Of a stretch of 12,424 nt of DNA, positions 7,530 through 12,424 are shown one piece after another. The number at the start of each line of letters is the position of its first letter. Positions within the stretch are counted from its first letter, which is position 1. Source of the DNA: an uncultured Clostridia bacterium (GTDB taxonomy: Bacteria; Bacillota; Clostridia; Christensenellales; Maliibacteriaceae); NCBI GenBank assembly GCA_934613185.1, contig CAKTSO010000045.1, positions 1-12,424 of the forward strand, given 5' to 3'. The notes below the pieces were generated by a model that saw only the letters and a list, made by a program, of their open reading frames with translations, was not told where the DNA came from and did not search any database. The position numbers and the translations under genes are program-made.

Positions 7530-8255
7530 TTATTTTGATTCGAAATCGCGATCGGTATCCGCACGGGCACACGCCGTGCGGTCGAGACTGACTTTGTAGT
7601 CGTGTGCGCGCAAAATGCAGTGCGCCACATGGTCGCCGACGATGACGTGATCGATGAACTCGATGCCGATGCCCTCCATGGCGTTCTGCACGCTTTTTGT
7701 CAAAAACAGATCTTCCTTGGAAGGGACGACGTTGTCAGAGGGATGATTGTGCGCTATAATCACAGCGTGTGCGTGACGCGCGATGGCGAACGCGGCGATG
7801 TGCTGAACATGCACCATGACGCTCGAAGCCGTGCCGCTTGACAAGATCTTCGCGGCGGTGATCCTGCCGCCCGCGTCAAGGCAGATGCACAGTATCTTTT
7901 CCACGTCATAGCCGAAAAGATAGCCCGCGGCGTATTCGCATACCTGCGAGGCGTTGCGCACGACGGGCGGATGCGGCGACTCGATCAGAGACCTTCGAAG
8001 CACCGCGCCTGCGGCGTTCATGAAAAACGCGGCGGACGGCGTCATGCCGTCGATGTCGCACAGCGCTTCCTCGCTTGCGAAAAGAACGCCGTGCAGCGAG
8101 CCGAACGCGTCGATCAACCGATGCGCAAGCTCGTTGGTGTCCTTTCTCGGGACGATGCTGTACAGCAGCATCTCAAGCAGTTCGTGCGAGGCGAAAGCGT
8201 CCTCGCCGCTTTGACGGAATCGTTCGCGCATACGATCTCTGTGGCCGGAATGCAT
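7530..8255 (-). CDS. radC: RadC family JAB/MPN domain protein
   Basis: 241 residues from the chosen start at 8255 (MHSGHRDRMR), with a moderate site (AAGGGAAAG) about 8 bases upstream; the reading frame extends further up but across the promoter. The N-terminal part (about 1-85) is the helical helix-hairpin-helix region: HELLEMLLYSIVPRKDTNELAHRL is typical. The C-terminal JAB domain has the metal motif H169-x-H171 with S179 and D182 (AHNHPSD...PSKED). The family usually has HNHPSG; here Gly is Asp174. Despite the name, a repair role for RadC is not well supported; the domain resembles metal-dependent isopeptidases and occurs in both core and mobile DNA. The 20-residue acidic/basic tail after 222 is poorly conserved in feel. 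It is co-transcribed with uppP. Confidence 0.95.
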   Translation of the reverse strand: MHSGHRDRMRERFRQSGEDAFASHELLEMLLYSIVPRKDTNELAHRLIDAFGSLHGVLFASEEALCDIDGMTPSAAFFMNAAGAVLRRSLIESPHPPVVRNASQVCEYAAGYLFGYDVEKILCICLDAGGRITAAKILSSGTASSVMVHVQHIAAFAIARHAHAVIIAHNHPSDNVVPSKEDLFLTKSVQNAMEGIGIEFIDHVIVGDHVAHCILRAHDYKVSLDRTACARADTDRDFESK

Positions 8256-8322
8256 GATGACTTTCCCTTGATGAAAACTGCGTGCCTTTCTTTGAACTGC
8301 GGCGAAACGCAAAGGAAGGATC

Positions 8323-8346
8323 GATTCCGCGTTTTCGCGCAGAATC
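8323..8346. repeat. Inverted repeat over the radC transcription start
   Basis: On the minus strand GATTCTGCG and CGCGGAATC pair over 9 bp (one T-G wobble) around a CGAAAA loop. It directly abuts the -10 hexamer of the radC promoter (8352-8347), so the predicted start near 8340 lies within it. It could be an operator or a 5' hairpin that protects the messenger. It does not resemble the Gram-positive LexA box. Confidence 0.5.
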
Positions 8347-8375
8347 ATTATATCGCATCGGCATCGGCTGTTCAA
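8347..8375 (-). promoter_or_regulatory. Sigma-A type promoter of radC-uppP
   Basis: On the minus strand TTGAAC (8375-8370; four of six consensus bases) is followed after exactly 17 bases by a perfect TATAAT (8352-8347). It lies in the divergent gap between radC and the dipeptidase gene and would give a leader of about 85 bases before the radC ATG. Confidence 0.75.
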
Positions 8376-8427
8376 CCAACGGTACTGTAATAAATAATAA
8401 GAATAAATGCGATGGGAGATTCCTTTT

Positions 8428-9867
8428 ATGACGAAGACGAATCAAAAATTGAACGACTATATCGAAGAAAACCGCGAAGAACTCCTCGGCATTCTGCGCC
8501 GCCTGTGTGCCGTGCCTTCGGTGGCCGGCGAAAAAACGGGCGAAAATGCGCCCTACGGCGAAGGGTGCCGCCGCGTGCTGGATGAGGCGCTTTCAATCGC
8601 CGAAGAATACGGATTTGAAACGCACGACGACGCGGGCTACGCCATGCACGCGCAGACGGGGCAGGGCGACGAACTGATCGGCGTCATGGCGCATCTTGAC
8701 GTCGTCCCCGCGGGCGACGCCTGGAAGAGCGATCCGTTCTGCCTCGATATCCGCGACGGGCGCGCCTACGCCCGCGGCGCGGTCGACAACAAGGGCCCCG
8801 CGGCGGCGACGCTGTTTGCCATGCACGCGCTGGACGCCTGCGGCGTGAAGCTTTCCCGCCGCGTGCGTCTCATCATGGGCTGCAACGAGGAAAACGGCAT
8901 GGACGACCTGTCGCATTATTTCGCGAACAACGAGATGCCGCTTTGGGGCTTTACGCCCGACGCGCAGTTCCCCGTCATCAACTGCGAAAAGCATATTTTC
9001 CATGCCAGATTCAAAAAGAAGATCGACTCGATGGGGAAGATCGCGAAGATCGCGGCGGGCGAACGATTCAACGTCGTGCCCGAAAAGGCGCAGGCGATTC
9101 TTTCTTCGCCGCTTGACGAGCAGGAAGAAGCCGCCGTGCGCGATTACGCGGCGAAAAACGGCGTTCGTGTCGATGTGACGGAGGATTCGATCACGGTCTA
9201 CGGCGTTGCGGCGCATGCGAGCCATCCCGAAACGGGCGTCAACGCGGCGGCGCATCTTGTGCGGCTGATCGACGCGGCGCGTTTGGCGGACGACGACGAC
9301 GCGTCGGCGATCGCCCGTCTTGGAAAGTTCCTCGGCATCGAATGCGACGGCGTGTCGGCGATCGCCTATCTTGCAAAGCGCGTCGGCCTCGAATGCGACG
9401 GCGCATCGCTCGGCATGGCCTGCCGCGACGAAGAAAGCGGCGCGCTGACCTGCAACTTCGGCATTTTGACGTATGAAAACGGCGAGCTTTGCGCCGGGTT
9501 CGACATGCGCTGCCCCGTGACGCAGAGGCCGGACGACCTTCGCGCCCGCATGGATCGTGCGGCCAAAGACGGTGGCTTTTCGATGGAAGTCGCACATTTC
9601 GACGACGGCATTCTGGTCGATAAAGATGCCGAACTGATCCGCGTGCTGCTCGACGTTTACGAAACCGAAACGGGCCGCCCCGGCGAACTTCTCGCCATCG
9701 GCGGCGGGACCTACGCCCGCCAGATGCCCAACCGCGCCGTGGCGTTCGGCCCCTGCTTTCCCGAACAGGAGGATATGTGCCATCAGCGGGACGAATATAT
9801 CGTCGTCGACGATCTCGTGACGGTCTGTAAGATCGTTGCGCAGGCGCTGTGCCGCCTTGCGGGCTGA
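8428..9867 (+). CDS. pepV: M20 family dipeptidase, PepV/Sapep type
   Basis: 479 residues. The start at 8428 (MTKTNQKL) is set by GGGAG (8414-8418) 9 bases upstream; an in-frame ATG at 8407 has no ribosome site. All M20 two-zinc residues are visible: H89 and D91 (MAHLDVVPAG), D120 in GAVDNKGP, the catalytic and metal-bridging pair E154-E155 (CNEENG), D178 (TPDAQFPV), the SHPETGVNAA lid stretch and the last ligand His452 (CHQRDEY). The spacing fits PepV, a cytoplasmic enzyme that cleaves dipeptides and some short peptides from the N-terminus. The family more often has D-D-K-G where this has D-N-K-G. Residues 292-325 hold an in-frame 17-residue tandem duplication. It is transcribed away from radC. 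The AT-rich 8386-8408 may hold its -10, but I find no convincing -35. Confidence 0.94.
   Translation: MTKTNQKLNDYIEENREELLGILRRLCAVPSVAGEKTGENAPYGEGCRRVLDEALSIAEEYGFETHDDAGYAMHAQTGQGDELIGVMAHLDVVPAGDAWKSDPFCLDIRDGRAYARGAVDNKGPAAATLFAMHALDACGVKLSRRVRLIMGCNEENGMDDLSHYFANNEMPLWGFTPDAQFPVINCEKHIFHARFKKKIDSMGKIAKIAAGERFNVVPEKAQAILSSPLDEQEEAAVRDYAAKNGVRVDVTEDSITVYGVAAHASHPETGVNAAAHLVRLIDAARLADDDDASAIARLGKFLGIECDGVSAIAYLAKRVGLECDGASLGMACRDEESGALTCNFGILTYENGELCAGFDMRCPVTQRPDDLRARMDRAAKDGGFSMEVAHFDDGILVDKDAELIRVLLDVYETETGRPGELLAIGGGTYARQMPNRAVAFGPCFPEQEDMCHQRDEYIVVDDLVTVCKIVAQALCRLAG
9301..9402 (+). repeat. 51-bp in-frame tandem duplication inside the dipeptidase gene
   Basis: Units 9301-9351 and 9352-9402 are adjacent and of equal length; 43 of 51 bases match. 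At protein level 11 of 17 residues match, SAIARLGKFLGIECDG in unit one and SAIAYLAKRVGLECDG in unit two. Most base differences change amino acids, so the copies have diverged since duplication. The region lies in the lid/dimerisation-like domain, away from the metal ligands. Confidence 0.9.
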
Positions 9868-9869
9868 GT

Positions 9870-9898
9870 TTTACTTTTTGAAACGGATATGATAAAAT
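9870..9898 (+). promoter_or_regulatory. Promoter of the anchored four-Cys protein
   Basis: TTTACT (9870-9875; four of six consensus bases) and TAAAAT (9893-9898; five of six) are 17 bases apart, and the -10 carries a TG extension (T9890-G9891). The -35 starts two bases after the stop codon of the dipeptidase gene. Transcription would begin near 9905. Confidence 0.65.
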
Positions 9899-9909
9899 AC
9901 CCCTTGAGA

Positions 9910-9925
9910 CGGATCGACCGATCCG
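9910..9925. promoter_or_regulatory. Palindrome in the leader, operator candidate
   Basis: CGGATCG-AC-CGATCCG is a 7-bp perfect inverted repeat with a 2-base centre. It sits just downstream of the predicted start and 4 bases before GGAGGT (9930-9935). The 2-base centre is too tight for a stable RNA hairpin, which favours a protein-binding site, but no binding protein can be named. Confidence 0.4.
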
Positions 9926-9944
9926 ATTTGGAGGTTAATTGACA

Positions 9945-10562
9945 ATGAAGACGATTCTGCGTCTGTTGTTTTTCTGGATTAAAGTGATCGCGGTGGTGCT
10001 CCTCATTGTCGCGGTGGCGGGTTCGTCGTTCTTTATCGCGATGGACGTGGTCAACCTGACGATCCTCGTCAAGGACGGCATGACGCTTCGCGCCAACGTC
10101 GTGTTCGATCCCAAGGATTACGACGCCGACGAACTGACGAAGTTCTTTACGTCGCAGTGCCTTGCCGCGGACGATCTTCTGACGAACAACGACTACGATC
10201 AATACGACATCGAAAGCTACGATTTTGACACCAAGATCGAGCGCGTTTGGTGCTGGCCGTGGCAGAACGAAGTGACGCTCGTCATTTCCTGCCGTCAGAA
10301 CGAATTGAAGGGCTCTTTGAAAGAGGACTTCATGACGCAGGAACAGATCGATTCCGAAGAGACGGTCGAGCCGCCGAAGCTGGAAAACACGCGCTATCGC
10401 GTGCATTGCGAGCGCATCGACGACAAGTGGACGATCACGGAGCTTGAGTTCGTCGAGACGTTCGAAGAGGCAAAGCGGGAGCCGCAAAAAGAAGAGACGA
10501 CGCCTTCGCCCGAGGTTTCGCCGTCCGAATCTCAGGACGCGCAGACGTCTCCCGAGTCGTAA
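9945..10562 (+). CDS. Membrane-anchored protein with four cysteines, unknown function
   Basis: 205 residues; not recognised. The ATG at 9945 is preferred because GGAGGT lies 9 bases upstream; an in-frame TTG at 9939 is too close to it. One N-terminal membrane helix (about 10-33) is followed by an outward domain of about 140 residues, rich in Asp/Tyr and likely beta strands, with four cysteines (72, 103, 116, 155) that could form two disulfides. The segment DDKWTITELEFVE (159-171) resembles the closing strand of NTF2-like domains, a weak hint only. Residues about 176-205 are a disordered Pro/Ser/Glu/Thr tail (PSPEVSPSES) like a wall-spanning linker, but nothing follows it and there is no sortase signal. 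It has its own promoter and terminator, so it is a single-gene unit. Confidence 0.85.
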   Translation: MKTILRLLFFWIKVIAVVLLIVAVAGSSFFIAMDVVNLTILVKDGMTLRANVVFDPKDYDADELTKFFTSQCLAADDLLTNNDYDQYDIESYDFDTKIERVWCWPWQNEVTLVISCRQNELKGSLKEDFMTQEQIDSEETVEPPKLENTRYRVHCERIDDKWTITELEFVETFEEAKREPQKEETTPSPEVSPSESQDAQTSPES

Positions 10563-10585
10563 CGGCAGGATTTCACCAATCAAAC

Positions 10586-10632
10586 AAAGCGGCGCGTTTC
10601 GCAGGATGCATGCGGAACGCACCGCTTTTTCT
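10586..10632 (+). terminator. Strong rho-independent terminator
   Basis: AAAGCGG (10586-10592) pairs with CCGCTTT (10622-10628). After one mismatch, nine more pairs (10594-10602 with 10612-10620, one G-U) close a 9-base loop. A TTTTTCT run begins at 10626. It lies 23 bases after the stop of the anchored protein and isolates it from the Dus gene. Confidence 0.88.
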
Positions 10633-10636
10633 ACTT

Positions 10637-10680
10637 TATATTATATAGGACAAACGATCGATTCGCGGGCGCCTCCCGCG
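10637..10680 (+). promoter_or_regulatory. AT-rich -10 candidate and leader hairpin before dus
   Basis: The run TATATTATATA (10637-10647) right after the terminator offers several -10-like hexamers, but no -35 at the right distance. Further down, CGCGGG (10664-10669) and CCCGCG (10675-10680) form a 6-bp GC hairpin ending directly before the ribosome site GGAAAGGA. It could limit ribosome access. Confidence 0.35.
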
Positions 10681-10696
10681 GGAAAGGAACGGTGTC

Positions 10697-11734
10697 ATGC
10701 AGGAAAATCCGATCATGCGTCTTTGGACGTCGCGTGCGGCGCTTGCGCCGATGGCCGGTGTGACGGACCGCGTGTTCCGCCGCATCTGCCGCGCCTATGG
10801 AAGCGGCGCGGGCTATACGCCGATGATCAGCGCCAAAAGCGTCTGGTACGACAATCGCGGTGCGTTCGACCTGATGCGCGCCGACGAGGGCGAGCGTCCG
10901 CTGGCACTTCAGCTTTTCGGACACGAGCCGGACGATATCGCGCGCGCGATCGACAAGATCGACCTTGCGCCGTTTGCGTGGATCGATCTCAACATGGGCT
11001 GTCCCGCGCCAAAGATCACGCGCCAGGGCGAGGGAAGCGCGCTGATGAAAACGCCGAACGTCGCCGAATCGCTCATTCGCGCGGCGGTTCGGAAAAGCCC
11101 GCTGCCCGTCAGCGTCAAGTTCCGAAAGGGCTGGGACGAACATACGGGCGACGCGGTCGAGTTTGCGAAGATGGCCGAAGGCGCGGGCGCGTCGATGATC
11201 TGCGTGCATCCGCGCTACGCCGTTCAGATGTACGCCGGGAGCGCCGACGCCGCGCTTTGGGAAGCGATCGTAAAAAGCGTTTCGATCCCCGTCGTGGCAA
11301 GCGGCGACATCCGCGACGCCGAAAGCGCGGTGCGCGCGCTTTCGATGGGCTGCGCGGGCGTGATGATCGGCCGCGCGAGCTTCGGCGATCCGTGGGTGTT
11401 CCAAAGGATCAACGACGGCCTTGCGGGAAAGCCGACGCCCGGGGTATCCCCCTGCGAACGTCTCGCCGCGGCGCTTGCGCACGCGCGGATGCTTACGGAA
11501 GATCTGCCGGAGCATGTGGCGATGCTGCAAATGCGAAAGCACGTTGCCTGGTATATCCACGGCGCGCCCGGCGCGGGGAAAATGCGCGCGCAGGTCAACG
11601 AGGTCGTGCGGCTGGAGGCGCTGGAGACGCTTTTGTCCGATTATGCGAAAGAGGCGCTCGACACTGCGCCCGAAGCGCTGCGCGAAATGACGCGGAAGGC
11701 TTATGAAATGTACCGAAACGCCGCGTTTGCTTGA
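10697..11734 (+). CDS. dusB: tRNA-dihydrouridine synthase, DusB-like
   Basis: 345 residues, normal length. This FMN enzyme reduces specific uridines in tRNA to dihydrouridine with NADPH. The TIM barrel opens with LAPMAGVTDRVFRR (FMN site). DLNMGCPAPKI holds the catalytic Cys102 and Lys106, and the family string GEGSALMKTP follows. SVKFRKGWD, VHPRY, SGDI and GVMIGRASFGDPWVF give the flavin and phosphate contacts, and RKHVAWYIHG marks the helical tRNA-binding domain. Two usually conserved spots differ: HPRY where HGRT is common, and ASGDI where NGDI is common. GGAAAGGA lies about 9 bases before the ATG. Its stop codon overlaps the -35 of the greA promoter. Dus next to greA and lysS is a familiar order in Clostridia. 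The DusB subtype is an inference. Confidence 0.94.
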   Translation: MQENPIMRLWTSRAALAPMAGVTDRVFRRICRAYGSGAGYTPMISAKSVWYDNRGAFDLMRADEGERPLALQLFGHEPDDIARAIDKIDLAPFAWIDLNMGCPAPKITRQGEGSALMKTPNVAESLIRAAVRKSPLPVSVKFRKGWDEHTGDAVEFAKMAEGAGASMICVHPRYAVQMYAGSADAALWEAIVKSVSIPVVASGDIRDAESAVRALSMGCAGVMIGRASFGDPWVFQRINDGLAGKPTPGVSPCERLAAALAHARMLTEDLPEHVAMLQMRKHVAWYIHGAPGAGKMRAQVNEVVRLEALETLLSDYAKEALDTAPEALREMTRKAYEMYRNAAFA

Positions 11735-11759
11735 CAATGCACGGCGGCGTGGCTATAAT
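11731..11759 (+). promoter_or_regulatory. Perfect-consensus sigma-A promoter of greA
   Basis: TTGACA (11731-11736), exactly 17 bases, then TATAAT (11754-11759). Both hexamers are perfect, the strongest promoter in the window. The -35 contains the stop codon of the Dus gene (TGA at 11732-11734). Transcription should start near 11766, giving a leader of about 76 bases. Confidence 0.93.
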
Positions 11760-11765
11760 CACTTG

Positions 11766-11826
11766 GAATGCATAAAAGGGGGAGTGTTTCTTCCTCTTAA
11801 AATGTGTTCGATGCATTGCATTTTTT
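11766..11826 (+). promoter_or_regulatory. Structured greA leader, possible attenuator
   Basis: Two adjacent hairpins can be drawn. The first pairs AAGGGGGAG (11776-11784) with CTTCCTCTT (11790-11798) over 9 bp with two G-U pairs and a 5-base loop. The second pairs AAAATGTG (11799-11806) with TTGCATTTT bases (11817-11824), two of them G-U, and its 3' arm runs into six T (11821-11826). A rival pairing joins AATGCAT (11767-11773) with ATGCATT (11811-11817), excluding the second hairpin. The ribosome site GGGGAGGAT (11827-11835) follows at once. This looks like a weak terminator with an alternative fold. Confidence 0.45.
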
Positions 11827-11841
11827 GGGGAGGATAAGGTC

Positions 11842-12327
11842 ATGGCTGAAGAAGTTTTGCTTACCGCGGAAGCGCTGGAAAAGCGCAGGGAACAGCTTGA
11901 ATATTTGAAAACCGTCAAACGCAAGGAGGTTGCCGAGCGCATTGAGCGCGCACGTGCCTTCGGCGACCTTTCGGAAAACAGCGAATACGACGAGGCCAAG
12001 GAGGCGCAGGCTTTCCTTGAATACGACATCGCGCAGCTGGAAGAGCGCCTGCGCTACGCCCGCGTCATCTCCGACGACGAGCATGTCGAAGGCCGCATCG
12101 GCATCGGCAGCGTCGTCACCGTCGAGGAGCTGGAGGACGGCAAAGTCGTCGACGAATACGAACTGACCATCTGCGGCGACGCCGAGGAGGATCCCGCCAA
12201 CAACAAGATCTCCTATCAGGCGCCCGTGGGCAAGGGTCTCATGGGCTGCGAAAAGGGCCAGACGGTCAACATCGAAGTGCCGATGGGCATTTTGACGCTT
12301 CGCATCGTCAACGTCAAGCGCCCGTAA
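11842..12327 (+). CDS. greA: Transcription elongation factor GreA
   Basis: 161 residues, normal length. GreA enters the secondary channel of RNA polymerase and stimulates cleavage of backtracked transcripts. The N-terminal coiled coil (about 8-75) carries the tip motif GDLSENSEYDEAKE (41-54) with the acidic residues D42 and E45 that help bind the catalytic magnesium. The C-terminal FKBP-like domain includes ISYQAPVGKGLMG, close to the usual I-S-x-x-S-P-L-G-x-A-L. GGAGG (11829-11833) lies 8 bases upstream. It has its own perfect promoter but can also be reached by transcription from dus, since no clear terminator lies between. A 40-base gap without a terminator leads to the next gene. Confidence 0.97.
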   Translation: MAEEVLLTAEALEKRREQLEYLKTVKRKEVAERIERARAFGDLSENSEYDEAKEAQAFLEYDIAQLEERLRYARVISDDEHVEGRIGIGSVVTVEELEDGKVVDEYELTICGDAEEDPANNKISYQAPVGKGLMGCEKGQTVNIEVPMGILTLRIVNVKRP

Positions 12328-12367
12328 AGACACGAAAACCATCATCGATTCACGCTTGGAGGAAACT

Positions 12368-12424
12368 ATGGACGAAAACCGCGCTGCAATGGGTCAGCAG
12401 ACGGAGGATATCAACGAAGTGCGC
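12368..12424 (+). CDS. lysS: Probable lysyl-tRNA synthetase, first 19 codons (cut by window end)
   Basis: ATG at 12368 with GGAGG (12358-12362) 5 bases upstream and an open frame to the end: MDENRAAMGQQTEDINEVR. Polar N-terminal extensions ending in E-x-x-N-E-x-x-R are common at the start of bacterial class II LysRS, and lysS directly follows greA in many Bacillota. The call rests mainly on this gene order; the visible residues alone would not prove it. Confidence 0.55.
   Translation, partial: MDENRAAMGQQTEDINEVR

Noticed and set aside
8256..8375. A 40-codon N-terminal extension of RadC
   Set aside because: It would begin at the -35 of the predicted radC promoter and adds residues not typical of RadC.
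8347..8380. A LexA (SOS) box in front of radC
   Set aside because: No GAAC-N4-GTTC type palindrome is present; the single TTGAAC is better read as the -35 hexamer.
8386..8408. A/T-rich run upstream of the dipeptidase gene as a full promoter
   Set aside because: Several weak -10-like hexamers exist, but the best -35/-10 pairings match only about three of six bases each, so it is not listed as a promoter.
8593..9783. A 396-codon open frame opposite the dipeptidase gene
   Set aside because: It has no ribosome site or recognisable motif, and the opposite strand codes for a complete M20 enzyme with all metal ligands.
10444..11737. Long open frames on both strands overlapping the Dus gene
   Set aside because: They translate to Arg/Ala-rich low-complexity sequence. 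The Dus frame alone has family motifs.

Overview
The window is an ordinary, gene-dense stretch of a GC-rich bacterial chromosome, most likely an uncultured member of the Clostridia (Bacillota). The grounds are strong Shine-Dalgarno sites, the dus-greA-(lysS) gene order, a PepV-type M20 dipeptidase, an M3 oligoendopeptidase, and an MMPL permease paired with a Leu/Gly heptad-repeat exoprotein. I see no tRNA, rRNA, CRISPR, insertion sequence or phage gene. Both window ends cut through genes, and no gene-free stretch exceeds about 175 bases.

Layout. (1) 2-2855, plus strand: the C-terminal part of an MMPL/RND-type permease, translationally coupled to a secreted 700-residue protein with two arrays of Leu-x-x-Gly heptads. 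They end at a terminator that probably works in both directions (2881-2906). (2) 6603-2916, minus strand: a tight four-gene unit. An M3 metallopeptidase is followed by two zinc-ribbon single-pass membrane proteins and a smaller single-pass protein without a ribbon. The last three look like diverged relatives and are the least explained part of the window. (3) 8255-6708, minus strand: radC then uppP, from a good promoter, ending at a hairpin whose T-rich tail overlaps the extended -10 promoter of the M3 unit. (4) 8428-9867, plus strand: a PepV-like dipeptidase with an internal 51-bp tandem duplication. (5) 9945-10562, plus strand: an unrecognised membrane-anchored protein with its own promoter and a strong terminator. 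(6) 10697 to the end, plus strand: a Dus tRNA-dihydrouridine synthase, then greA behind a perfect-consensus promoter and a structured leader, then the first 19 codons of a probable lysS.

Functionally the window mixes cell-envelope functions (MMPL permease, heptad exoprotein, UppP lipid-carrier recycling, anchored unknowns), peptide breakdown (M3 peptidase, PepV) and transcription/translation housekeeping (Dus, GreA, LysS). The best lead for something undescribed is the zinc-ribbon/membrane cassette at 2916-4890. The greA leader is the best regulatory lead. Function calls for the named enzymes rest on motifs read directly from the sequence. No database search was possible.
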